Origin: JBBTYG01 sp964418085
GTDB lineage: Bacteria; Patescibacteriota; Minisyncoccia; UBA6257; 2-01-FULL-56-20
DNA: 24,236 nucleotides
Direction: 5' to 3'
Assembly (NCBI GenBank): GCA_964418085.1
Contig: CAYQKB010000015.1
Span: forward strand, 1-24,236
In this document: positions 1-5,543 of the stretch, piece after piece
Layout: the number at the start of each line of letters is the position of its first letter
How positions within the stretch are numbered: the first letter of the stretch is position 1
Program-made: the position numbers and the translations under genes
Notes under the pieces: generated by a model
The model's input: the letters and a program-made list of their open reading frames with translations, nothing else
What the model was told of the DNA's origin: nothing
Database searches by the model: none

Positions 1-1217
1 CCGACAACAATATTATACGTGGTAGTTAATTTTATTTCGTCGCTGGAAGTGGCGTTAATGAGTTTTACATTCGCCCCTCCCAAGAAAAACTTTATTTTCC
101 GAATTATTTCATCGAACGGAGGCAGTCCGACTTGGGTATGAGATAAATCCTCGTAACCAGCTTTTAACTCGGCGATCAGAGTTTCATACTGCTTGGTACT
201 TTCTGTTTGCAAAATACGATATATATCTTCCTTGAAACGTTCGATAAGGGTAACTATATAATTGTGATCTCGCGTGTTTACGCTTACATGACAGAGAAAC
301 GCATAACTTTTTGCGGGGTTCTCAATTTTTTTTGCGGTAGCCGCAATCAAAAAGGTCAATAAAGCGGTTTTCAATCCCTTTGGGATGCTTGCAGTAGGTT
401 CGGGTTGATGAGTTGCTTTCAATTCCTCCACCTCCTCAATGGGGACTTTCCTTAAAAGTTTTCTTTCCGGATCGCCGAAAAACTCGTAACCGCCGACATA
501 TCCCACTCCGGGTTCACTCAAAACGGTGAATGAGGGTCTGTAGCGGTGTTCCGGATTTTGCAAAAATAAAGCTTGCGGAGTTGCGGTAACTTGAACATAA
601 GTATTTACTCTGAAAAAATTCCGCAGGTTGCTTATAACTTCGTTAATTTTACTGACTTGTTCACCTTTTTTGCTGGTGTAGGTGTTTAAACTTGCCTGAT
701 CCGCCTCGTCATCAATAATTAATGCCGAAACCCCGCGCGCGCCGGCAACGCGAAAAGCTTCAAGCAGACTTCCCAGCTTGCTTCCGTTTTTTGAACAAAC
801 AATGACGAACGGAGGATTGCGCAGTTGCCTTTCAAAACGTTTCGGGTCTTTCCAGTCGTTCTTCCCAAGAACTCGCAATCCCTGCAAAGCTTGTTGCATA
901 CGCTCAAGTGTTTGATCATAGAGAAGGTCGATATCGGAAGTCAGTATTAAAATACATTGAAATCCGTTGTCGGCCGCCATCCCTGCGGCAATTTGAATGA
1001 TACTGGTTTTGCCGCTTTGGATTAAACCATATAAAAGTCCGTCGCTCGGTTGTTCCGGAGGGCCTGCGATGGGATCAACGGATTTCCGCAAAATTTGAAC
1101 TGCCCGTTCCGTAATTTGTACCAGAGAAGCGGCTGGTATTTCATTTCCGAGTACGTTTAAAACTTCCCGCGTATGATCTCCGTCGTGGATTATTTCTTTT
1201 TTATTCTGATCGGGCAT
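1..1217 (-). CDS. Z1-domain superfamily 2 helicase/ATPase, 3' end outside window
   Basis: An open frame of 405 codons without a stop runs from an ATG at 1217 to the window edge, so the C-terminal part is missing. Visible motifs are a Walker A loop GLIQSGKT (residues 64-71), a DEAD-type Walker B IIDDEAD (about 167-173) and motif III TATP (211-214). The text around them (DNGF, LTSDIDLLYDQT, SLNTY, YVQVTATPQALF) matches the Z1 family (PF10593). Z1 proteins are known from restriction-modification-like loci with a DNA methyltransferase, a MORC/MutL-type ATPase, a PD-(D/E)XK protein and an AIPR protein, where they are thought to act as DNA translocases in phage defence. It starts 4 bases after the stop of the upstream gene, so the two are probably cotranscribed. 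The expected partners would lie left of the window. Family call is confident; the defence role is inferred. Confidence 0.85.
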   Translation of the reverse strand, partial: MPDQNKKEIIHDGDHTREVLNVLGNEIPAASLVQITERAVQILRKSVDPIAGPPEQPSDGLLYGLIQSGKTSIIQIAAGMAADNGFQCILILTSDIDLLYDQTLERMQQALQGLRVLGKNDWKDPKRFERQLRNPPFVIVCSKNGSKLGSLLEAFRVAGARGVSALIIDDEADQASLNTYTSKKGEQVSKINEVISNLRNFFRVNTYVQVTATPQALFLQNPEHRYRPSFTVLSEPGVGYVGGYEFFGDPERKLLRKVPIEEVEELKATHQPEPTASIPKGLKTALLTFLIAATAKKIENPAKSYAFLCHVSVNTRDHNYIVTLIERFKEDIYRILQTESTKQYETLIAELKAGYEDLSHTQVGLPPFDEIIRKIKFFLGGANVKLINATSSDEIKLTTTYNIVV

Positions 1218-1221
1218 AAAG

Positions 1222-1647
1222 TTAAATATTTTGAAATAAAAGTATCGGCCAACTGCCAACGGGGATTTTTCTCTGAAGTTTTGCGATAGAACCGGAAACC
1301 CCGTAACTTTCGTTGTGCTTTCTTTTTACCGATATTGTTCCGGGTTTATGATCGAGTAATTTTCTGGCGTCCGTCCAATCTAAGGCGCAAACACCGTCCC
1401 CGCCGCAAATCAAACCAAGAACGACTCTCGAATACTCATTCAGCATTCGATAACAGCGATCGACATCCTCTTGGTCGAAAGTAAAAATCCACGGCGAGCG
1501 GCCTTTTGTCGTGTACTTCAAAAAAACAAAAGTTTGATCGTTTAAAACATGGCCCAACAACTCTTTTTTACGCAAGGAAACACACCTTTCGTCTTCTAAG
1601 ACCCTAACTATGGCTGCGCCGTGATAAAACTCTCGTTTTTCGATCAT
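1222..1647 (-). CDS. conserved hypothetical protein, partner of the Z1 gene
   Basis: 141 residues, ATG start at 1647. I do not recognise a named domain. The protein is mixed alpha/beta in appearance, with a conserved-looking core FVFLKYTTKGRSPWIFTF (residues about 41-58), an LICGGDGVCALDW segment (about 78-90) and a basic ISVKRKHNESY segment near residue 105. It resembles, from memory, a family of small uncharacterised proteins found beside restriction-type genes; that is a weak recollection. Its stop is 4 bases from the start of the Z1 helicase gene, which argues for one transcript and a joint function. A CAGGG sequence lies immediately upstream of the ATG. A catalytic role (the Lys and Asp residues could suit a nuclease fold) is speculation. 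Confidence 0.75.
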   Translation of the reverse strand: MIEKREFYHGAAIVRVLEDERCVSLRKKELLGHVLNDQTFVFLKYTTKGRSPWIFTFDQEDVDRCYRMLNEYSRVVLGLICGGDGVCALDWTDARKLLDHKPGTISVKRKHNESYGVSGSIAKLQRKIPVGSWPILLFQNI

Positions 1648-1719
1648 AACCCTGTAAAAGGTTTCTCTCCGGCTTTTAATAAATTTACATTAAAAGAGCG
1701 GGAATTACCATATCCTTAT

Positions 1720-2010
1720 CTAATTATTAGATTTCAAAATCTCCGAAGATGACCCTTCTTTATTTTCGCCAACGACAAAAAAGTATTTCTCCACCAACTT
1801 TTTATCCCAGCGCTTAGTAAGCCATTTAGAAAGATCGCAAAGAATATCTACATGTGGCTGAGTGTTATCTTCGAGAAGCACTCGCCATGGCAAACTGTTA
1901 TTCTTGTTTCTGCCAATAGATTTTTCAAAGTGATATTCTAAAAGCTCGCTTGCGAAAGTTTCTTTGAATCTCTCTACTTCTGTGTTTAATTTTATTTTAG
2001 CTTTGGTCAT
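1720..2010 (-). CDS. hypothetical protein, small, soluble
   Basis: 96 residues with an ATG at 2010. No family recognised. The N-terminus is basic (MTKAKIKLNTEVERF) and the middle carries aromatic and charged residues (LPWRVLLEDN, LSKWLTKRWDKK), suggesting a small soluble alpha-helical protein. It sits in the same orientation as the membrane gene upstream (gap 14 bases) and the Z1 pair downstream (gap 72 bases), so it may belong to the same minus-strand operon. Base composition is AT-rich like its neighbours. It could be a spurious frame, but the spacing and sensible residue composition argue for a real gene. Confidence 0.55.
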   Translation of the reverse strand: MTKAKIKLNTEVERFKETFASELLEYHFEKSIGRNKNNSLPWRVLLEDNTQPHVDILCDLSKWLTKRWDKKLVEKYFFVVGENKEGSSSEILKSNN

Positions 2011-2024
2011 GTCTAGCTATTTCA

Positions 2025-2630
2025 TCAAGAAAATATATTGATTCCTGATTTTACCGATCTCAACTGATAAATCTCGATTGCCAATGTGATAAGAAGGATA
2101 AACGGTAAAGCTAGTTGAGAAATATTAAAAATGAAAAAGATGACGAGGATTAAATATGATATTTGAGCGAGATAAAGAGTTGAGTGTGTTCCTGCTCCTG
2201 CGTTTGGCCCTTCGCCTTTTGCCATATATTTTAACGGACTATTTGCAATACTATAACCAAAGAGCAAATACGGCCAAAAGTTTTGTGAATAAGTTTCGGC
2301 AACTCCTATAGCAATGGAACCAATCGAAAAAATCCAAGCAAGGATCACTGCATGAGTAAAAAACATATTGAACCATGCAAAAACATATGAAATTCGCGCT
2401 CCCTTATCGTGCAATTTTACTATAAGCGGTGCCAAAAGAAGAGTAGGAGAAATTATAATGGAATATACAAACGGCATAATAAAACTTGCGATCAGTCCGT
2501 ATATTAGGAATTGCCATTGGTTCAAAATTATTAGCCATATTCCGCCAATTATGCCCGCAGCAAAGTTCAATACGATGATGGGAATAAGAGATGTACCTAC
2601 GAATGCACCTAAAAAATTATTTTTGTTCAT
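2025..2630 (-). CDS. multi-spanning membrane protein, unknown function
   Basis: 201 residues from the ATG at 2630; the longer frame to 2660 would need a TTG start and is less likely. The sequence has about five or six hydrophobic segments (near residues 7-27, 34-58, 65-75, 85-110, 118-130 and 155-190) separated by short polar loops, one of which is KYMAKGEGPNAGAG. It is an inner-membrane protein with no family I can name. It lies between a second small membrane protein and the hypothetical gene at 2010 on the same strand. One possibility is that these membrane proteins are effectors in a defence cassette with the downstream Z1 helicase, but nothing in the sequence proves it. Cargo of the mobile element is the safer description. 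Confidence 0.65.
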   Translation of the reverse strand: MNKNNFLGAFVGTSLIPIIVLNFAAGIIGGIWLIILNQWQFLIYGLIASFIMPFVYSIIISPTLLLAPLIVKLHDKGARISYVFAWFNMFFTHAVILAWIFSIGSIAIGVAETYSQNFWPYLLFGYSIANSPLKYMAKGEGPNAGAGTHSTLYLAQISYLILVIFFIFNISQLALPFILLITLAIEIYQLRSVKSGINIFS

Positions 2631-2676
2631 TTTTTTGATATCGAAGATTGTAATATTCAAAATTAAAAGAGTTTTT

Positions 2677-2934
2677 TCACAGCTTTTTATCGAAATACTT
2701 TTTGCTTATCTCTTGAATTTCTTTTTCAGACCTTTCTTTTTCTAATTTTTCTCCAAATACTTTTAGTGTCATTAATCCACCTAAAGCTAGGAAAGTTAAA
2801 ACAATTACACTCTCTCCATCTCCATGAAAATAATCCCTTGCCATCGCGGGTATTCCTTCGAGAAAAATAGAAAAAAACCAAAAGCCAGAGACAATAGTTA
2901 TGATCAATGCCGAAAACAATTTTATTTTTTTCAT
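2677..2934 (-). CDS. small two-segment membrane protein
   Basis: 85 residues from the ATG at 2934, chosen because a Shine-Dalgarno-like GAAGGG sits about 7 bases upstream; the longer frame to 2964 would begin with TTG. There are two hydrophobic segments (residues about 4-24 and 40-58) with a short loop containing FHGDGES. A highly charged C-terminal helix follows (KLEKERSEKEIQEISKK), likely cytoplasmic and possibly coiled coil. No family recognised. It is the first gene of the minus-strand series leading to the Z1 helicase and is 46 bases from the next gene. The leader region upstream is rich in hairpins (2962-3099). Confidence 0.6.
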   Translation of the reverse strand: MKKIKLFSALIITIVSGFWFFSIFLEGIPAMARDYFHGDGESVIVLTFLALGGLMTLKVFGEKLEKERSEKEIQEISKKYFDKKL

Positions 2935-3016
2935 TGCTAACCCTTCAAAGTTGGCGAGGAACAAAAAGCCCCCAGCCAGCGACTTCTTGCGAAGCCCATA
3001 TCCCTTTCGAGATATG

Positions 3017-3066
3017 ACGGGTTAAACGTGCTCTGACTAGGAGCTTTTTGCGTTTAACCCGTTTTT
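3017..3066 (+). terminator. long hairpin followed by T-run
   Basis: Arms ACGGGTTAAACG (3017-3028) and CGTTTAACCCGT (3051-3062) are perfectly complementary over 12 bases. An inner GCTC/GAGC stem (3030-3033 with 3041-3044) sits in the loop, and TTTTT follows at 3062-3066. On the plus strand this is a good intrinsic terminator, yet no plus-strand gene lies upstream, so it may end an antisense or small RNA from the 2935-3016 area. Alternatively it is a structured element acting on either strand. Confidence 0.5.
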
Positions 3067-3306
3067 AGACCATGCCTCTCGTTGCCGCGAGGTTTAGGCC
3101 GCTTATTAAATTATGATCCCATAATAGCAATGTTCTCCCGATCTTTCAAATAGACTCCCCATAAAAAGTTATTAACATTTTTGAATTTGACATACGAGGC
3201 CGGAGGGATAATGATGAATGCGTTGACAATTTAAAACTAAACCCTAGCAGAGTGGTCTTCCGATGGCGGAAAGGTTCTGCGGTGAATAGGTATTTATTAT
3301 TTGAGA

Positions 3307-3422
3307 CAGACAGTCCCGCGTCCCAAATTAAGGGCAGAAGAAATCCATTAGGATATCTTTGCTTTTAATCTGGGACACACTTTTTAAAAGCCGGCATATC
3401 CTAAATGGATGCCGGTTTTTTT
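3307..3422 (+). ncRNA. candidate regulatory RNA with complementary hairpin loops
   Basis: Hairpin A pairs 3320-3335 with 3361-3376 (about 15 pairs, one mismatch, two G-U) and has a 25-base loop. That loop contains ATCCATTAGGATAT (3343-3356), which is complementary, apart from one bulged base, to 3396-3410. The latter is the loop and inner stem of the following terminator hairpin (3391-3415). A -10-like TATTAT at 3295-3300 would place the 5' end near 3307. The two hairpins could kiss through their loops or form an antiterminator. Placement upstream of the Rep-like ATPase operon resembles RNA-based plasmid replication control, but this is inference and no known RNA family is recognised. Confidence 0.5.
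3386..3422 (+). terminator. Rho-independent terminator
   Basis: Stem CCGGCAT (3391-3397) with ATGCCGG (3409-3415), an 11-base loop, AAAA before the stem and TTTTTTT (3416-3422) after it. It stands 62 bases before the first plus-strand gene, so it either ends a small RNA or works as an attenuator for that operon. The loop sequence is complementary to the loop of the preceding hairpin. Confidence 0.8.
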
Positions 3423-3484
3423 GTCGATAATTTCGAGAGGCGCTCCCCAAGTCCGTTGCTTGCTGGGGGTAAAAGGTCGACGAG

Positions 3485-3709
3485 ATGCCTCTTGAAAACC
3501 TTTGCCAACAGCGAATAGCGGATTTTTTTATGCCAATCACTATTGAGACAATTCATGAATTCCAGCGAATAGTGTATGCCGTTCATGGGCAAGCTTTGAG
3601 TTTTATTGAGGCGAAGGAAATTCTAAAAACCCTCGTGGTGTATTTTGACACACTTGGAAAAATTAAATTTAGAGAAATCAACAGAGAGAACGATAAATCA
3701 AAAATATGA
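3485..3709 (+). CDS. small hypothetical protein ahead of the Rep-like ATPase
   Basis: 74 residues; an internal ATG at 3530 would give 59 residues and is a possible alternative start, as neither has a clear ribosome-binding site. The central part (TIHEFQRIVYAVHGQALSFIEAKEILKTLVVYFDTL) looks like a compact bundle of helices with heptad-like hydrophobic spacing. The pattern of an aromatic-rich helix, then SxxEAKE, then LVxYFDxL is one I associate with short proteins of CPR mobile elements, but I cannot name a domain. Its TGA stop overlaps the ATG of the next gene (ATGA), implying translational coupling. A role as an accessory DNA-binding or regulatory protein of the element is inferred from position only. 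Confidence 0.65.
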   Translation: MPLENLCQQRIADFFMPITIETIHEFQRIVYAVHGQALSFIEAKEILKTLVVYFDTLGKIKFREINRENDKSKI

Positions 3710-4926
3710 TTACACACCCTTTAGGCAATGAGAAATCCATTAGAAGGTTAGACCCTTTTTTGAAACTTGAAAAAGGACAATATATAGGCGGAGAAGGGAT
3801 ATATGATGCGGATGGTAAGTTAATAGGTCCATTACCTGTAAAAGAATATTCATCTCTTGAGGAATGGCAAAAAGAAATTAAGGAAAGTCATGATATTAAT
3901 ATTTCCGAAGAAGGAGAGACACCCGTACCTGTTTCATGGAACGATTTTAGTAAAATTATTTTTCCTCCACAGAAGTGGAAGATAAAGTATTTGATTCCGT
4001 TTCAGGGGTTTGTAATTATTGCTGCGCCATCAGGCGAAAAGAAAACTTGGATCGCTATGGAAATGGTTCACTCAATCACTACCGGAACACCTTTTTTAAA
4101 TAATCCGGATTTTGAAGTTATTGGTTGTAATGTCCTCTATATTGATCAGGAAATGCCTAAGGCAACATTTCAGGAGAGGGGCAAGGCGCTTGGGTTTGAT
4201 AAATCGATTCATGAGACATGGCTTATCAATCAAGATAGTTTAAATCTCAATAATGACGAAAATATCGAAATACTTTTTGATTTTATTGAGAAGAAAAAAA
4301 TTGGAATTGTTTTTATAGATACGCTTAGGGCTGTAGCGGGTGGCTTAAAGGAAGAGAAAGCGGAAGAAGTGAGAAAGTTTTTTAATCGCTTCAAGGCATT
4401 AAAAAATAAAGGAGTTGCGGTTGTGTTTCTCGATCATTGCCGAAAACCGCAGTTGTTCGAAGGCAAAATTCCTAAAAAGGAACAACTTTTTGCTAGTCAG
4501 GATAAGCTTGCTTCAATTGAAGTCTTGAATATGCTTCGGAGCGAATCGGCGAGCGATGATATTTTCTTTTTCCAGCGAAAAAACAGATTACACAAGGAAA
4601 TAAAACCTTTTAAGGCAATTATGGAAGAAGAGCGGGAAGGAGATATTCTCAAGAAAATGGTTATAAAATATGGCGGAGAGTTTGATGAGACCCAAACAAA
4701 GAAGGATCAAGCAAAGGAAATTATTGTCGAAAATCTTAAAGAAGACGGAAAAACTAGGCAGGAACTGATAAAGATTGTTTATAGTATTGCTAAAATCGGA
4801 GAAAGAAATACATCCGAAGCTTTAAGGGAGCTTGAGGAGAAAAAAATGATTCTTCTTGGAAAAAGGGGCAAGCAGAATTACTATACCCTCCCCAAAATGG
4901 AAGAGCTTGGAGAGTCGACGCCATAA
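3706..4926 (+). CDS. RepA/KaiC-like AAA ATPase (plasmid/phage replication type)
   Basis: 406 residues. The core is a RecA-fold ATPase of the AAA_25/RepA type. It has a Walker A region APSGEKKT (107-114), a YIDQEMP segment (145-151), a Walker B IVFIDT (201-206) and an FLDH sensor-like strand (241-244). The C-terminal 70 residues (about 335-400) look like a winged helix (RQELIKIV, NTSEALRELEEKKMI). The N-terminal 90 residues are charged and unassigned. Walker A is a variant, since the usual GK[ST] is KKT; the lysine and threonine are kept. Proteins of this type serve as replicative helicases or loaders on plasmids and phages, so it probably replicates the excised element. It is coupled to the small gene upstream by an ATGA overlap. 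Confidence 0.75.
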   Translation: MITHPLGNEKSIRRLDPFLKLEKGQYIGGEGIYDADGKLIGPLPVKEYSSLEEWQKEIKESHDINISEEGETPVPVSWNDFSKIIFPPQKWKIKYLIPFQGFVIIAAPSGEKKTWIAMEMVHSITTGTPFLNNPDFEVIGCNVLYIDQEMPKATFQERGKALGFDKSIHETWLINQDSLNLNNDENIEILFDFIEKKKIGIVFIDTLRAVAGGLKEEKAEEVRKFFNRFKALKNKGVAVVFLDHCRKPQLFEGKIPKKEQLFASQDKLASIEVLNMLRSESASDDIFFFQRKNRLHKEIKPFKAIMEEEREGDILKKMVIKYGGEFDETQTKKDQAKEIIVENLKEDGKTRQELIKIVYSIAKIGERNTSEALRELEEKKMILLGKRGKQNYYTLPKMEELGESTP

Positions 4927-5010
4927 CTAAACATATATGTTTTGCCATATTGCCGAGGTATTTTTTCTTTTTAGGTGATGATTGTGGCAATTTAGCAAGA
5001 TATAAATACT

Positions 5011-5370
5011 ATGATCAACCACAAATCTATTACACTTCACGAATTTGATTTTCTTCGTGCCTATATCGATATCGCTTCACCTACATTTGGGAATGCGTAT
5101 CAAAGCGCTTTAAAAGCGGGTTATTCGAAGTCTTATTGTCGAGTGATCCGCCGGCATTACCCTGTATGGCGCATGAAATGGCTTAAAAACGCATTAAAAG
5201 ACGAAGGATTGGGGCGGCTAATAGAAGCAACGCGGCATTTGGATTTCGGGCCACCTCGCATAAGTGAAAGGAAATTAAAGAGGATTATACGCAAAAATGA
5301 AAAAGAGCTTGGCGGAATGACTGCGAAAGAGGTTATTCATGCGCTTGACGAGCTACTTGGACCGCTATAG
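5011..5370 (+). CDS. terminase-small-subunit-like helix-turn-helix protein
   Basis: 119 residues, ATG at 5011. The N-terminal half (FDFLRAYIDIASPTFGNAYQ then SALKAGYSKSYCRVI, residues about 12-48) shows the pattern of phage terminase small-subunit DNA-binding domains: a long helix, an 'N..qSA..AGYS' turn and a recognition helix. The rest is basic with a C-terminal segment MTAKEVIHALDELL. Such proteins occur alone, without a large terminase subunit, on CPR mobile elements; here too no large subunit, portal or capsid gene follows. It may therefore be a DNA-binding regulator rather than a packaging protein. No ribosome-binding site is evident. Confidence 0.6.
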   Translation: MINHKSITLHEFDFLRAYIDIASPTFGNAYQSALKAGYSKSYCRVIRRHYPVWRMKWLKNALKDEGLGRLIEATRHLDFGPPRISERKLKRIIRKNEKELGGMTAKEVIHALDELLGPL

Positions 5371-5381
5371 GAAAATCATAC

Positions 5382-5409
5382 TTGCACACATGGAAAGTCG
5401 TAATATAAT
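5382..5409 (+). promoter_or_regulatory. consensus-like promoter for recombinase leader
   Basis: TTGCAC (5382-5387), a 16-base spacer and a perfect TATAAT (5404-5409). The predicted first transcribed base is near 5416, exactly where the first arm of the structured leader begins. It is the best -35/-10 pair seen in the left part of the window. Confidence 0.7.
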
Positions 5410-5415
5410 AAAAAA

Positions 5416-5543
5416 GTACCCCAATTTCATAGCTTTAATCCGAGGAGTTTTTTTATTGCCACGTTGCCCTAAAGGGGCGGTCTGCCAATGTGGCTACTCT
5501 TCGGAGCAAGTGAATTGGGGTACCAGACCGCCCCTTTAAGTTT
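5416..5543 (+). ncRNA. structured leader with two interleaved inverted repeats
   Basis: Repeat 1: GTACCCCAATT (5416-5426) is perfectly complementary to AATTGGGGTAC (5513-5523). Repeat 2: TAAAGGGGCGGTCTG (5470-5484) is perfectly complementary to CAGACCGCCCCTTTA (5524-5538). The arms are interleaved (1, 2, 1', 2'), so both helices together form a pseudoknot, or else they exclude each other. The two 3' arms are contiguous over 26 bases and end 5 bases before the recombinase ATG. A TTCG-capped mini-hairpin (CTC/GAG) and a GCCA/TGGC hairpin lie between 5485 and 5512. Repeat 2 alone, followed by TTTAAGTTT, is terminator-like. It may be a riboregulator of the recombinase, an independent small RNA, or a DNA-level binding site. 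No known family is recognised. Confidence 0.6.

Larger units (their letters stand above)
2935..3484. other. 550-base non-coding region between divergent operons
   Basis: No credible gene is present; the longer frames here are low-complexity shadows. Contents, left to right: a hairpin series CTTC-GAAG (2983-2994) and CATATC-GATATG (2997-3016); a strong hairpin with a T-run (3017-3066); a two-part hairpin GCCT-CTCG/CGAG-AGGC (3074-3099); a GGAGGG followed by a 7-codon frame (3211-3234); a hairpin GCAGA/TCTGC enclosing CTTCCG/CGGAAAG (3247-3280); the paired-loop RNA candidate (3307-3422); and a CCCCA/TGGGG hairpin (3445-3470). The region separates the minus-strand cargo genes from the plus-strand replication and recombination genes and is the likely control centre of the element. 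Confidence 0.6.

Noticed and set aside
3187..3251. Two TTGACA boxes (3187-3192 and 3223-3228) as promoters
   Set aside because: No acceptable -10 hexamer lies 16-18 bases downstream of either box (TAATGA and TAGCAG are poor), so neither is called.
3441..3447. CGCTCCCC as a possible second copy of the tRNA 3' end (left attachment site)
   Set aside because: Only 7 bases match the tRNA end (GCTCCCC) and the following bases diverge; too short to count as an att duplicate.
2935..3484. Known structural RNAs (tmRNA, RNase P RNA, SRP RNA, 6S RNA)
   Set aside because: Despite many hairpins, none of the conserved cores of these RNAs, such as the SRP GGAA-GCAGCC loop or RNase P GAGGAAAGTCC, is present.
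5339..5539. Plus-strand frame of 66 codons
   Set aside because: Its start overlaps the previous gene and its body is the structured leader with two inverted repeats; composition is explained by the repeats.
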